In this document: piece after piece, positions 51,024-64,000 of the stretch | Layout of the letters: every line of letters begins with the position of its first letter | Numbering within the stretch: the first letter of the stretch is position 1 | From: Euglena gracilis | Taxonomy: Eukaryota > Euglenida > Euglenophyceae > Euglenales | NCBI GenBank assembly: GCA_039621445.1 | Contig: CP154955.1 | Location: 50,931,384-50,995,383, forward strand | DNA: 64,000 nt | Reading direction: 5' to 3' | Position numbers and translations under genes: made by a program | Notes under the pieces: model-generated | What the model was told of the DNA's origin: nothing | Databases searched by the model: none | Seen by the model: only the letters and a program-made list of their open reading frames with translations

Positions 51024-53035
51024 CCTGGGGGTGACTGAATGGTTTTTTTGCTCCCCCCCCAAAATGTTGGCCACAAATGGCCAAAACAGGCCCCGCCCTG
51101 AGGGTGGTGTAATTTTTTCGGATTTTTGACCAAAATCCTTTGATTTTTGGCCATTTTCGGCCGCGTACCAGATTTCCAAGGGGAGGAAGTGGGTGCATTC
51201 ACTGGCTTTAAAAAATGACGGACTGGTTTTTTGACCCCCCCCCCCCCCCCGGCTGGGAATGCAATGGTGTGGTTTGGTCCGATCCCCCCCCACCAGGCTT
51301 TCATCCACAGCCCTGGCTCTGGACCACTTTTGACCAGCAGGTTGTTGCGCACAGGGCCTCCCTGGACGACAATTGACCTCTCTCCCACCCCACCATCTAT
51401 CTGAAAATGGCCACTTTCATACTGGCCTTTGGCCAGGGGGTGTGGCATGGCCATACCATTGCTTAACACCTGTCCCACCCAACCCCCCGGGGGGGTGACT
51501 GACTGGTTTTTTCAGAGTGACTGGCTGGTTTTCTGGCCAAGACCCCCCTCCCCAGGGTGGGGTGAGCCAGAAAATGAAAAAGTGACTGGCCTGGCGCCGA
51601 AGGCGCCGGATTTTTTTTGTATTTTTTGAGACTTTTTGCAAATGTTCATTGCCTCCTGAAGAGTGGCTGATCCCCCCGGGGGGGGGGGGGGGTGAAGTGA
51701 CTGACTGGTTTTTTTGGAAAAAGTGACTGACTGGTTTTTTGGGAAAGAGTGACTGACTGGTTTTTTTGGAAAAGAGTGACTGACTGGTTTTTTGGGAAAG
51801 AGTGACTGACTGGTTTTTTCAGAGTGGAAAGGGCCCCCCCCCCCCCCCGGGGTCGCTAAGCAATGGTATGTCCATGGCACTACCCACTAACCCCCCCCCC
51901 CGGAAGTGGTCGAAAATCCCCCCCCCCCGCCTGCCCATCGTACCCTCTCCCTGGGGTGGGCACTTCCTTAAAAAGAAGCCTGGTCGCTGAACCCCCACCC
52001 CCCCCCACCGGGCTTAGCGGAATGGCTGTCTGGTTTTTGGCCCGGATTTAAATAAAATCCCTGCTTGGGAAGCTTTTCAACAAGTGTGCAATTTTGTTGT
52101 GATATATTTTCAAACAATTTTTTTGTTGGAGGTTTTGAGTACTGAAAATTCTGGATAGAATTTTTGGAGAAGTTCCCAAATTTTACCGTGTGTTTCTGCA
52201 TTTTTTAACTGGTTTCCCAAATGATCCAAAAAATGATCAAAATCGAAAAAAAATATAAATGGATATGGCATTTATTGGCATTAAACCCCATTTTGGGGGT
52301 ATTTTAGACCACTTTGCTACTGAGAAGAAAAAAAAGACCACAAAATGCCGTTAAAAGTCAAAAATTGTCAATTTTTGGAGGCAATGGCCTGAATTGGTCC
52401 AGTTCTCTCAATGAAATGCAGAGGTCGAATTGCTGGACACATGCAAAAATGTTTCTTCCCCGTTCCCTGGCAATTGTGTGCCTCTGTATTGCCCAATTTG
52501 TCACCCCTGGCCAGTTTGCCACGGAACATTTGTGTGCTGGTGGTTGAGTGATTTCCAGCGGTAAAGTTTTTTTTTGCCCACCTGCCAACGCTTTGAGAAG
52601 TGTCAGAGGGTTCACAGGTTCATTGTCTCCCCCCAGGGGAAGCCGGAGGGTACCCTACCCCCCGGGGGGGGGGGGGGTTCAGCCAGCCAGCAGCCCAAAT
52701 TCGGGCTGGTAGCCCCCGGGGTCGAGTGAAAATAAAGTCGGGTCCAGCTCGGCCGGAGGCCGGGCCAGCCGGCCGCAGGCTGGCCAGCCAACTGGGCTGC
52801 CCAGGTCACCTATCCCTGCATTTTTCCCCCTCATCACAGCTTCCTCCATCACAGCCCCCAGCCTTGATCTAGCTCCATCCACCAAAATGTCGAAAATGGC
52901 AAAAAGAATAGAAAATTTTGTTTTTCACCGACCCAGCCCAACCCAGCCCCCTCCCGCCCCGGACCCCCCCCTCCCCCCCACCCCCGGGGGGGGGGGGCCA
53001 GCCAGCCAGCTCAACCCGGGGGGGGGGTCCTTCAG

Positions 53036-56000
53036 AAATCCCCTGGTCTCCCCTCACTGCACCGGCCGTCCTGGCAGCGAGCATGATTTGGGCGTTTGCC
53101 ACGCTGGGCCTCATGCCCCCGGCCCTGCTGCAGGCCCTCGGCACTCACATCAGCTCCAACCACTTTGCCGCCTACTTCAGCGCCGGGGATGCGGTCCGCA
53201 CAGCTTGGGGTCTGACGGTGCTGAACTGCCGCTTCGACCCTGCCGTGTCCACTCAGTGTCGTGCCTGTTTTTTTGCGGGTTGGAGAGACCCATGCACCTG
53301 CAGTTTTTTTGTATTCTTTGCCCCTTACAGTTGTCTTTGCCTGTTTTTTTTGCCTGTTGGCTGTGAATAAATGGCCTCGATTTGTGGTGTTATAAATCCC
53401 AGGCGAAACTCTGGTGGTGCCTTGCTGGACCGCCTCCGATCGTTGAAGGTAACCCTGATGCAGCAGTGCCCTCCGGAGCTACACCCGTTCTTCCTCCACA
53501 TCAGCCAGAACCAGGCATTGCTGCGGTACGCCAATGTATTGCCTGGGGCATGGAGTTTGACCATTGCTCACACACACACTCCATTTTCTTAAAAAAATCA
53601 TGACACTGGAATTAGGCTGTATTTTAGTCGGGTGCCAACCCCACCCCGGGGGGGGGGGTGCCTGCCTGGGCAGGTACTCCAAGGCACTCCAAATCCGACC
53701 CCCCCAGGGGGGGGGGGGCACAGGCTTCTGCTTAAGGGATTGCAGTACCCCGGGGGGGGGGGGCTGGACTGCAGCAAGTCCAAATTTGGCTAGTGGGATT
53801 TCTAGCAGACCCCCCCCGAGGGGGGGGGGTCTGTCAGCAGGGCTGACCAGTGGAATTTTTTTTCCAGTGACCGTGAAATTTTTTTGGGACCCCCCAAAAT
53901 GGCCAAAAAAAATGCCCGTTTTTGGCCTTTTTTTTGGGATTCTTTTGAACAAAATCAGCCAAAAACCTATTAAAAACCTCATTTCCGCCTCGGCGCACAG
54001 CCCCCCCCCCCCCCGGGGTCTAACTAGTCCATTTTTTCCAGTGTCCAGCCGATTGGCTAGCCAGTACCCCCCCCCCTCCCCGGGGTCCTTAAGCAAAAGC
54101 CTGGTGGGGCACACGGCCAAAAGTGCACTAGCACAACCCTGGCGCCAAAAGGAGCCAAAAATGGCCTATTTTCAAAGGGATGTGCTTGGGCACAGGCCGA
54201 AATCCGAACCCCCCCCCCCCGGGTGGGGGTAGTGCCTGCCTCATAGCCTGAAGAGTCGAACGAGGTTGGGAGGTGCTGGAAACCGATGAACACCATTTCC
54301 TGGGTCGTGGACCAGAGTAGCCGGCTGGGAGCGATGGAGGAGACCCAGGGGGGTGGACCCGGCAGCAAAGTAAGGTTCGCTTTTGCCCCCAGGAGGGGGG
54401 GTGCCTGACTGGGTTGCAAGTGGGTGTGCTCGTGGGACAGGGCTGCCCCGGGAGGTGCCTCCGGGCCTGGAACAGACCTACCCATGAGTTTGTTCCCAAT
54501 TGAGTGGACCTGTCCACTGAGTTGGGCGCACACCTGCTGGGGTCGTGGACTGGAGTAACCGGTGCGTCGTCACGGTGAAGGAGACCCCCCCTAACTAAAG
54601 TGGAGTATGTGCCTGGCGGGCGCTTGGTGGCCGGCGTCGTAAACAAGGTAAGTCCCGCCAGGCTCCGGCCACCTCCACCTACACAGACAAAAGGGCCAGA
54701 GGCGAACAACAGCGCCAGGCCAGAAGAAGGGATAAAAGGCACCAAAAAAACAGCCACAGAGCACACAGGGGGGGTATTGCCTGCCTGGGCAGGCACTCCA
54801 GACCCCCCCCCCCCGGGGTTGGTAAAAAACAGCCTGACTGGAACCCAGAAACGTTTGTTTCTGGGTTCCAGTTTGTTTCTGTTTCGTTTTGTTTGTTTTT
54901 TTTTTCTGTGTTGTTTCTTTTGATGCGCACTGTGCCCCACACCCATTGGCAGCTATCCCCAACCTGGTGATCGAGGCGCGCACCGTTTTTGCCACCCAGT
55001 CCTGCTCAGCCCGCATTGTCCTTTCTGTTCTGAAGGCTTTTGGCTGAACCATTTGTCCAAGCACATTTGCATTTTTTGAGACAGAGGGGGGGGGGCTTTC
55101 AGGTGCATCATTGTATGCACGTCGCAGCAAAGCCAGCGAAGTGCAGCGAGTGTTTTAGGGGCACCCCCAGAATTTGCTGGATTTTGCTGGTCCGGTTGGG
55201 TCGACTTGCTGGCTGACCCACTCCATGATGGAGTCGCCGTACCAGCAGATCCTGGCAGACGCGGTGCGGGACCTCGGCGTGCCGTTCCAGGAGGGGGCGG
55301 TGCCAGCCGACGCCGGCGGCTACCGTATCGACGTCCTCCTGCTCGGCCCCCGCATCGCGGTGGAGATTGAGAACCTCACTGCTTTCCTGCTGAGCCGCGG
55401 CCAGGCGGCGCCCGAGACACACCTCCCCCCCCCTTGTCTAAGCACCACCCTTGTCTAAGCACCACCCCCCCCGGTTCTTACCCATCTTTTTAAAGGCCAT
55501 CGTCGCGGGGAGGTTTATTTTGGGTGCAATTCTAAGGGAAATTTCTCAAAATTTTCGAGATTTCTGCAACTTTTGAGACCTGATTTGGTGAGGTATTGCT
55601 GATTTCTGCATCCAAATGTGTGTCAATTCAACAGTGGACCTCCAAAATAAGGGGAATTTTTCATTTTCGGCACGAAGCGCCGGATTTTTTTGCAGTCAAA
55701 ATTTCCCCCCTTGTCTAAGCACCACCCCCTGGTTCTTACCCATATTTTGCAGCACCCCCCCCCCCCCCGGTTCTTACCCATCTTTTCTAGTGCTTAGACA
55801 AGGTGGGTACAATCACTCAGTCGCTGGCCAACTCCCCACCAGGGGGGGGGTAGTGACTGACTGTCTTCCCGAAAAAAAGTGACTGACTGGTTTTTCGAAG
55901 AGTGGAGTGACCCCCCCCCCCTGTCGCTGACCCCAGGCAGGGCGTAGCTGACTGGGCCGGAAGCGAAGTTAGCGCCGGCCATAAACAGACAAGAAGCCTT

Positions 56001-56758
56001 GGTGCAACTAAGGGGGTCCAGCCAGCCAGCAGCCTTTTCCCAGCGCGGTACCCCCTCCCTCAACGAGATTTGTTTATTTCCAGCCGCCCTTCTTTTTACC
56101 GCCCTGGACGGTGCAAAGATGGGCAAAAATGGGTTAAAAATGAGCAAAAATGGGTCGAATTTGGGCTGGCCAGAAATAATTGGGGTCAAAAAATCGATTT
56201 TTGTATAATTGGCAGTTTTGGGGCATTTTTGCATTTTCTATTTTTTTGGCACCCGGTTTGACCCCGGGTGAGCTGGACCCGGGGCGGGGGCATTAAAAAA
56301 CGCCCTGGCCCCAGGGGCCTGAAAATTGGTTTTTTCAAGATACTCCTGGATTACTTGGCAAGAGAATTTTGTTGAAGGCAACAACAAGGAGAAAATTTTT
56401 TCCACAAACGTTTTTCTATTGCGCTGCTTGCACAAGTGCCGCGGCGTGTTGACACAGAAAAGATTGGCCGACCCAGCAAGGCTCTTTTCTGAGGAGGTTT
56501 GCCTGTGTGTGCAGGCCTCCTGCCTCCGAGGTCGTGGAGGCAGCATGCTGCAGCGGTTTCCTTTTGTATCCTTTTGGTGGGAGGCTGCCTGGCACCGAGG
56601 GCCTGCGCTTGTCGGGGGCGGCTCTTCTGAAGCACCGCCAGCTGTGGGCGGCAGGCTACCGGGTGGTCTCCATCCCGTACTACGAGTTTGTGCGGCTGCC
56701 GAGCCTGCAGGAGCGGAGCGCCTATTTGCAAAAGAAGATTCGGGCGCTGTTGCGGTGA
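53036..56758 (+). pseudogene. Second copy of the RAP gene 3' part (five exons, 5'-truncated by the duplication)
   Basis: Exons 53036-53246, 53403-53535, 54953-55035, about 55171-55404 and 56600-56758 repeat those at 32678-36394 with no stop or frameshift in any coding segment I compared. All upstream repeat exons are absent because the duplication starts inside the intron at 30659. Unless a new promoter is used, this copy cannot make the full protein. A short product with two repeats plus a RAP domain is conceivable. AATAAA recurs at 56824-56829. The second copy could instead be an assembly or haplotype artefact. Confidence 0.75.
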
Positions 56759-59700
56759 TGCGGGGGAGTTTTCAATCAGAGCACCATTTGCCGGTTTTTT
56801 TTGCAGGATTTTTTTCCCTTCTCAATAAACAATGTGGGGAAACAACGTGCGAGGGCCCCAAGCGAGTATTGCCCAAACAGGTCCAGCATTAGCTATTCAT
56901 GAAAGGTGTGGTGCCAAATTTTGCGATGAAATGTGAAGAAGCTAATGAATTTTGGTGCGCTGTGGATACCCCATAACCCCAGCCTTTCAATTCTTCAGGT
57001 CACAACACTGATTGGCACAACTCTCGGTGTATCATGCAGAAAGCTACCTCATTTTCACTCTCACCTTGTTTGACTCGGGCGAAGCGTGCGCTTGCTTTCC
57101 TTTTGTTGTTCTGCGTTGTGTTCTTACACTCCATTCCCAACAATTTTCTGCTTTTTTTCCCTGCCATTTGCGGAATCTCAGGATACACAGGAATCCTACC
57201 GGTCTGGACCACACTCTTTGGCAAAAGCAATTTTTCTCATATGTTCATCACAGGTTCCTCCTTTACGGTTAACCGAGACAACACACAAAGAGCGCTTTAC
57301 AGGAACCCGTACCTCCTCCCCCCCGTCAAAGCGTCACCTTTGTCTAAGAACCTCTCCCCCCAGTTGTTACCCACCTTTTAAAGGTCATTTTCTCAGGGAG
57401 GCGTATTGTGTGTGTGTTTTCAAGAAAAATTTCTGGAGAATTTCGAAATTGTGGAAATTTCTGAAGCCTGGTTTGGTGAGATGTTGTTAATTTTTGCACC
57501 TGTCATCAGGGTTTGATATATAAGGACCCGGGTGTTGGTGGGGGGTGTCCCCCCCCCTGTACCGGAGGGGGTCCTGACCCCCCCCACCTGCCAAAAGGGG
57601 CTGGACCAGGGGGTAACAGTAGGAGGAGGTTCGAGCTCGAACCTCCTCAAACGTTTTTGAGCCCCCCCTCTTCGAGGGGGGGGGGCTTAAAATCCTCCTC
57701 GAACGACCTCGAACGACATTCGAGGAGGATTTTGATCCTCCTCGAATGACCTCGAACGACATTCGAGGAGGATTTTGATCCTCCTCGAACGACATTCGAG
57801 GAGGATTTTGATCCTCCTCAAACGACCTCGAACGACGTTCGAGGAGGATTTCGATCCTCCTCGAACGACCTCGAACGACGTTCGAGGAGGATTTCGATCC
57901 TCCTCGAACGACCTCGAACGACGTTCGAGGAGGATTTTGATCCTCCTCCTACGCACATACATTCAAGTTTCAGTTGCAAGTTTTTTTGGGGTTTGTTAGC
58001 ATGGTTCATTGTTCTTGATTCTGCTTGTTTGTTTTTTTTCTTACGCAGGAATGCACTTGTTCATAAATATTTTCATTCAAAAATATTCTTATACCGAGAG
58101 AATTTCTGAGGTTATTAGAAGGAATAGGGTTAGGGTTAAGATTTCATCCCCAATGGTTGTAACCATCCCGCTCATCGTTGTTATATTTCCCTCTACAGGG
58201 TACACAGCGAACCCAAAGAGTCGCCCAACTAGGGTTAAAAACATGGGGGGACCCGAGCGAGGCGCCGAAGGCGCCGAGCGAGGGTCCCCCCATGTGTATT
58301 AACCCTAGTTGGGCGACTCTTTGGGGTAGCTGGTACCCTGTAGGGGGAAATTTTCCACGCGTTTTAAAAGAAACATATTTTTTCTTACGCAGGAACGTTG
58401 CAATTTTTTTGGGGAGTTTGTTACCATTGTTCATTGTTCTTGATTCTGCTTGTTTGTTCTTTTCTTACGCAGGAATGCACACATTCATAAATATTTTTAT
58501 TCAAATAAATAATGAATAAAAATATTCTTATACCGAGAGAATTTCTGAGGTTATTAGAAGGAATAGGGTTAGGGTTAGGATTTCATCCCCAATGGTTGCA
58601 ACCATCCCGCTCATCGTTGCTATATTTCCCTCTACAGGGTACACAGCGAACCCAAAGAGTCGCCCAACTAGGGTTAATACACACAAGCGCGACAGCCCGT
58701 GCTGACGCACGGGCGGGATTTCACCGACACAGGGGGGATGCACGGGACGCAGGCCGATCCAACGGTACCGGTGCGGGCGTCCAACTCTCAAAGGTCCGCG
58801 TCAAACGCACCCCTACGCAGCCAAATCGCGTCGGCATTGGCGGCATTCGCGGAGCGTAGGCGGGACAATGCTCGGGTAAGGAGGTAGGTAGATGGGGGGA
58901 CCCTCGCTCGGCGCCTTCGGCGCCTCGCTCGGGTCCCCCCATGTGTATTAACCCTAGTTGGGCGACTCTTTGGGGTAGCTGGTACCCTGTAGGGGGAAAT
59001 TTTCCACGCGTCTTAAAAGAAACATATTTTTTTCTTATGCAGGAATACACTCATTTATTCAAAAATATTCCCTGAACGACATTCGAGGAGGATTTTGATC
59101 CTCCTCGAACGACCTCGAACGACATTCGAGGAGGATTTTGATCCTCCTCGAACGACCTCGAACGACATTCGAGGAGGATTTTGATCCTCCTCGAACAACC
59201 TCGAACGACGTTCGAGGAGGATCTCGAACCACCTCGAACGACGTTCGAGGAGGATCGAGATCCTCCTACTACTGTCCATCCCACTACCGTAACCCTCCCG
59301 GTCTGGACCGACCCCCCGGGGGGGGGGTCACCCTGGATCCCCCAAAAAGGTCATAGTTTTCCCCGGCGCTTTGCAAATCGATTTTTTTTGCATTTTTGAC
59401 AATTTTTTTTTGCCCGAAAAGTGCCCAAAATGGCATTTTTGACCTTTTTGGATGGTCAAGAATTTTCAGCCGGCCGGGTGGCTGGGTGGGGGTGTCCCCC
59501 TCCAGGTATATCGAAGCCTGGCTGTAAGTGCAACAGAGGACCGCCAAAATAAGGGAAATTTTCCCTTGTCCGCGCAAAGCGCCGGATTTTTTTTTGCGGT
59601 CAAAATTTTCCCGCTTGTTTCAGCACCCCCCCCCCCCTCCCCCCCGGTTCTTACCCATATTTTGGCAAATTAAGCCCCCCCCCCCCGGTTTTACCCAGCT

Positions 59701-62444
59701 TTTCCAGTGCCCAGGCTGGGAGGAGGTAAAGTCAGTTGAAGTATGTTTACGGGAAACCGTAAGCATCGTGATGTAAGATGACCATTTGCAAAGACAAAGA
59801 TGGACTCCATTGTTGCCCGGCCCAGAAGTGGAGAAACACACCATGAGCTGGTCCTCCTGCTGCCAGAGGCAGTTATGCTCGTTGGACCTTTTTTTTCAGG
59901 TTGTGGAAGGAAGTCCCTCATGCCTCTCGTCCCATCTCCCACAGTGGGCTGTGATTTGAAGATGGTGCAGAGATGGTTCCTGATGAAAGCCGAAAATTTT
60001 TCTGTCCAATGGTCGTTTGATCGTTTGACAGTGAGCAAAGACAGTTTTTGACACATTCTGAATGGAATGAACAAGGATTCTGAATAGGAAAAGCGAATTT
60101 TTTTCAAGACCTGTGAAATTGGTTGGAAATCTTGAGTTTTTTGGGGGGGTTCCATGTGATACCTCCCCCCCCTTGTCTAAGCACCACCCTTGTCTAAGCA
60201 CCCCCCCCCCCGGTTCTTACCCATCTTTTTAAAGGTCATCGTCACGGGGAGGTTTATTTTGTGTGCATTTTTAAAAGAAATTTCTCAAAAAAATTCGAAA
60301 TTTCTGCAACTTCTGAGACCTGATTTGGTGAGGTATTGTTGATTTCTGCATCCAAATGTGTGTAAGTTCAACAGTGGACCTCCAAAATAAGGGGAATTTT
60401 TCCTTTTGGGCGCGAAGCGCCAGATTTTTTTTGCAGTCAAATTTTTCCCCCTTGTCTAAGCACCACCCCCCTGGTTCTTAACCCCCCCCCCCCCTAATAG
60501 AAGCACGGGGCCGCTACAAGCACAGGGTCCAAATAAAAGCGCACCCACCGCCGCCGAAGGCGGCGGTCCGCTACAAGCGCACCCCCATTTTGATGGGATT
60601 TCTAAAGGAAATCAACGAAAACCGCACAGGTAGGGTCCAAATAGAAGCGCACCCCCTGCCGCCAGGGGCGGCGGTCCCCTATAAGCGCACCCGTGCTTCT
60701 ATTAGGGGGGGGGTTTACCCATATTTTGGCAAAATAAGCACCACCCCCCCGGTTCTTACCCATCTTTTCCGGTGCTTAGACAAGGGGGGGGGAGGTACAC
60801 CTCGGAGGCAGTTGCCAGGCCCCCAAACGTTCATGGGAACCCGGAAAGTATCGTGTTATAATCCGAGAACTATTTCAGGACACTCTGGGACTGATTGGAC
60901 AAACTGGACACTGTTTTGGGACACCCTGGGACTGACCCTGGACCGGAAATTATTTCGATACAAAACCGAAAAAATCGACCCAAATGGCACAGTTTTCCGG
61001 GTGGACATACAACGTAGGCTGGGCCATATTTCTAAAAGCAGCATTCTCCCAGAATTACAAAAATGATGTTTTTGGACGTTTTTGGAAAGAGTGTGAGTAA
61101 CAGCTCAAAACAGACAGAAAGGGTCAGATCACATGTTGAACAGAGAAGCGCTGCTCAACATCGCCATTGCAGAACATCATGAAAGCGGCTTGACGCAATG
61201 GCTTCCACACATTTCGGCTTGAAAGCTTAGAACATTGCCCCACCCACTGACACAATCACAAAAGCCAAAAATGAAACAAAAGGCCGAAATGTGGCCTTCC
61301 CCATCATTTGCCAATTCTTTTGCCTTTGGGCCGCCATATTTTGTTTCCATGTTCGTTTCTCTTTTGAGGAGGATTACTCCTTGATTGAGGCGTCATTCTC
61401 AGAAAAAGACATTCTCCAGTGAGAACAAAAACTGTTACAGGTCGTTTGTGGAAATTCGTGATTATTCGCAATTATTCGTGATTTTGGAAAATCCCCAAAT
61501 TCGTGCTGGTTCGTGATTATTTGTGATTATTCGTGGCACGAATTTGTGGGAAACCCTGGCACAACGTGCAACACAACACCGCACAGTGCAACACCACACG
61601 CTTTCACAACAATGTCATTCATTGGCGTCACTTTTTGTCTGCAGCTTTGCTTCATGTTCAAGGTTGTTGTCCAATCTAGGTGGTCAAAGAGCTTCGTTTT
61701 TGATATTTCTACCTTGTTACGCCTACGTTGGATGTGATACACAAGTCAGATGAGGAGTGTGCATTGGTTTTCTGGGCAGGTTTAGTTTAAAAAAACTGGG
61801 CGATTTTTGGGTACCTGCCCCCCCCCTCCCCCCTTGTCGTACGACCACCCCTCATTTACGACCCCCCCGCCCGACCCCCCCCCCCCACCGGTCGCAGGTT
61901 GCAGGTTGCGAAAATTTTAACACCACCTTACCTACAACCGCCCCCCTCACTTACGACAGGTTGCAGGAACCCAACCCGGTCGTACGACAGGGGGGGGGGC
62001 GGGTAGCACAAATAATCACGAATCAGAATTGAGGGTCTTCAGCACGAATTTGTGGGAAACCCTGCACCAACGCCGCAACATGGCAAAAATTGTGAAAAAT
62101 TCCCCTCCTGCAGAAGTGCACACATTCCCAAAACTGCACTTTCCGCAATTTTTCTGCATTTTTTTTTGAAGGCCTCCAATATCAATCCCCCCCCGGGGTC
62201 GACCCCCCACCTGGATTTTCGGGTCTATTGCGCCAAAAGAACTTTTGGCAGGCTGGGCAGGACTGGGAGGGTCCAGCCTCCCCCACCAGGCTTTTTTCCA
62301 CACTGCCCGGGAGTGTCTCCCGCAAACCTCCGCCACTGAACAGAATGGTTGCACGGCACTGAACAGAATGGTTGCACGGCACTGAACAGAATGGTTGCAC
62401 GGCCGTTTGCTTTCACAGGCCGAGCCCCTACCCATGCGGCATGG

Positions 62445-62541
62445 ATGATCCATTTCATTCTCATCGTCAACAAGCAGGGGCAGGTCCGCCTGGCCCGCTA
62501 TTCCTGCTGGCTGCCGGTGGAGGAGAGGAGGGAGAAGGAAG
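62445..62541 (+). CDS. AP4S1: Second copy of AP-4 sigma exon 1 (gene runs off the window)
   Basis: Identical 32-codon first exon, with the same upstream CACAG and GT donor. Exon 3 of this copy would fall near 64278, beyond the window. Confidence 0.8.
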
Positions 62542-64000
62542 GTGTGGGCCTCTGTTTGTTGCTTCTGAACTGGGATTGCGTACCCGGGGGGGGGGGCTGC
62601 ACAAGGGCAGGTGGTGGTGGTTGGCACCAGGGTGGGTGGTGGGTCCCCCTCAGGACCACCCACCAAACCTGGATTTAAGGAAAATTGTTGAGGAAAAATG
62701 ATGAAGAAACATCAGGAAGCAATGTGTGCCGAAAAAAAAAACGACAGGCATCGCATGAGAAACCATGAGGTAGAGGCGTAAAGTTTTATTTCAGTTTTTT
62801 TTCTTCGGCGCTGAAGGAAAATTTTGAAACAAAATCCGGTGCCCTCAGAAATATTGGAAGGGGTGACCCCCTCCATCTTAGACGGCCGGGAATGCACTTT
62901 TCATTTTTGGTGGTTTTTTGCGCACCTGCGCATTCTTTTGTGACCAAGTGTGTCGCCACCACTTGAGCAGAGCAAAGAACAGATTTGGATTGCAACCTCC
63001 TTGGGAAGGCCCCTGTGGCGAGAAAACCATGCAAGGAAAAATCCTTCGGTGCTGGATGCGCCAGTGGAAAATTTCGACCCTAAGTCAGCGTGGGAGTAGT
63101 TGACCACCTCAACTACTAGTTAAGTAGTTGAGGTGCTATGTATGGGGGGTTTATCCCACCTGTGGCCAGTGTATCCACAAGCATTTGATTTTTGAACTCA
63201 ACCCAACTCAAACTCAATTTCTTCTGACACAGGAAATGCCATCTGAAAGTGTCTGCGTCGGCGCGATTCTGCTTGTTCTTTCATCCCTGATACCCAAGCC
63301 TCCAGTGACGTGGAAAGATTGCTTTAATCGCACTTCCTTTTGAATTTCAACTGACTGTAAGCAGGCTTCAAGACTGAATGTGCTGATGTCAAACATATTC
63401 CAGGGCCAGTCAATCACTGACTGGTTTTTCGAAGAGTGGAGTGACCCCCCCCTCCCCCCGGGGTCAGTAAAAAATTGTCCAGGGCAGCCCCCTGTTTAAA
63501 TAAAGAATATACTCTCCCAGAATAAATAAAGAAAATGTTTCAGATTGCCATTTGATCCAGCAAAAGCTTGTGCCTTTTGCTGGTTGCAAGTTTCCACTAA
63601 GACCTCCGTCTCAAACAAAGTCATTTACCCCCCAATTATTGCCCCCAAAATACGCATTTTTTTCACATTTTCCCTAGGCCGGGCGCATTCCCCACCTGCA
63701 TCAGAGGAATCGATATCCAAGGCAGACGCCAATGAAAAACACATTTTAACCTGTCAACGTGAAGCGAATCCAAAGACAATTTCAGTTTGTCGGAAGAATA
63801 CACAAAACCCCAAAATTCGATTTATCAGTCAAACAGAATTCCAAAAAGTGAGGCATTGGGCCCAGGCTTCTTTTTACCAACCCCGGGGGCACCCCCAATT
63901 GGGGGGGGGGTGTCGGTTTATGGACCCTGGCGGTGGCTGCCAACCCATCCAAATTTCTTTTGAGAATGGCCATTTTCTGGACCCGGTGCCAAAGGTGCCG

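Larger units (their letters stand above)
51024..64000 (+). repeat. Direct tandem duplication, copy 2 (continues past the window)
   Basis: Near-identical to 30659-43635. Most differences are C, G or T run lengths. Real substitutions are few, for example near 39630/59997 (ATGTTTC vs ATTTTTC), 35300/55663, 40170/60535, 33310/53665 and 40875/61240. Confidence 0.9.

Overview
The window is nuclear DNA of a eukaryote, most likely a unicellular alga. It holds two genes split into small exons (69-211 bp) by introns of 0.4-4.4 kb, and no bacterial-type operons. The introns and spacers are packed with GC-rich inverted-repeat elements and very long C or G runs. Many intron donors in the larger gene fit best as GC or GA rather than GT. 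That mixture is known from dinoflagellates, and GC donors also occur in other algae such as haptophytes. A dinoflagellate is my best guess, but the lineage is not proven.

Layout. 1-6517: no gene I can support; repeats and AT-rich DNA. 6518-36394 (+): one gene of at least 23 exons encoding a helical-repeat protein (octotrico-/heptatricopeptide type, with A-W-A-x-A motifs) that ends in a C-terminal RAP domain. Such proteins act on organellar RNA. 36395-42050: spacer with palindromic arrays and a module carrying a hairpin that flips. 42079-47668 (+): the sigma subunit of the AP-4 adaptor complex, with four exons found and one missing. 48290-51023: low-complexity proline-rich DNA, then the integrase C-terminus and chromodomain of a Ty3/Gypsy element on the minus strand. 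From 51024 to the window end the sequence repeats 30659 onward almost base for base. This is a 20.36-kb direct tandem duplication, so the 3' part of the RAP gene (53036-56758) and AP-4 sigma exon 1 (62445-62541) appear a second time.

Mobile DNA. A 3.0-kb element with ~74-bp terminal inverted repeats lies at 26317-29316, and a 2.0-kb element with ~210-bp terminal inverted repeats at 15731-17719. At least five short elements have ends such as CAGGCTTGTGCTTA, CAGGCTTCTTTTTA or CCATTGCTTA. Several are flanked by 9-11 bp direct repeats, which looks like Mutator-type MITEs. Different families share a GGCGCC-GAA-GGCGCC-like hairpin. The two genes are functionally unrelated (organellar RNA metabolism and trans-Golgi vesicle sorting). 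Exon limits were chosen by reading phase, splice AGs and continuity of protein motifs, not by transcript data.
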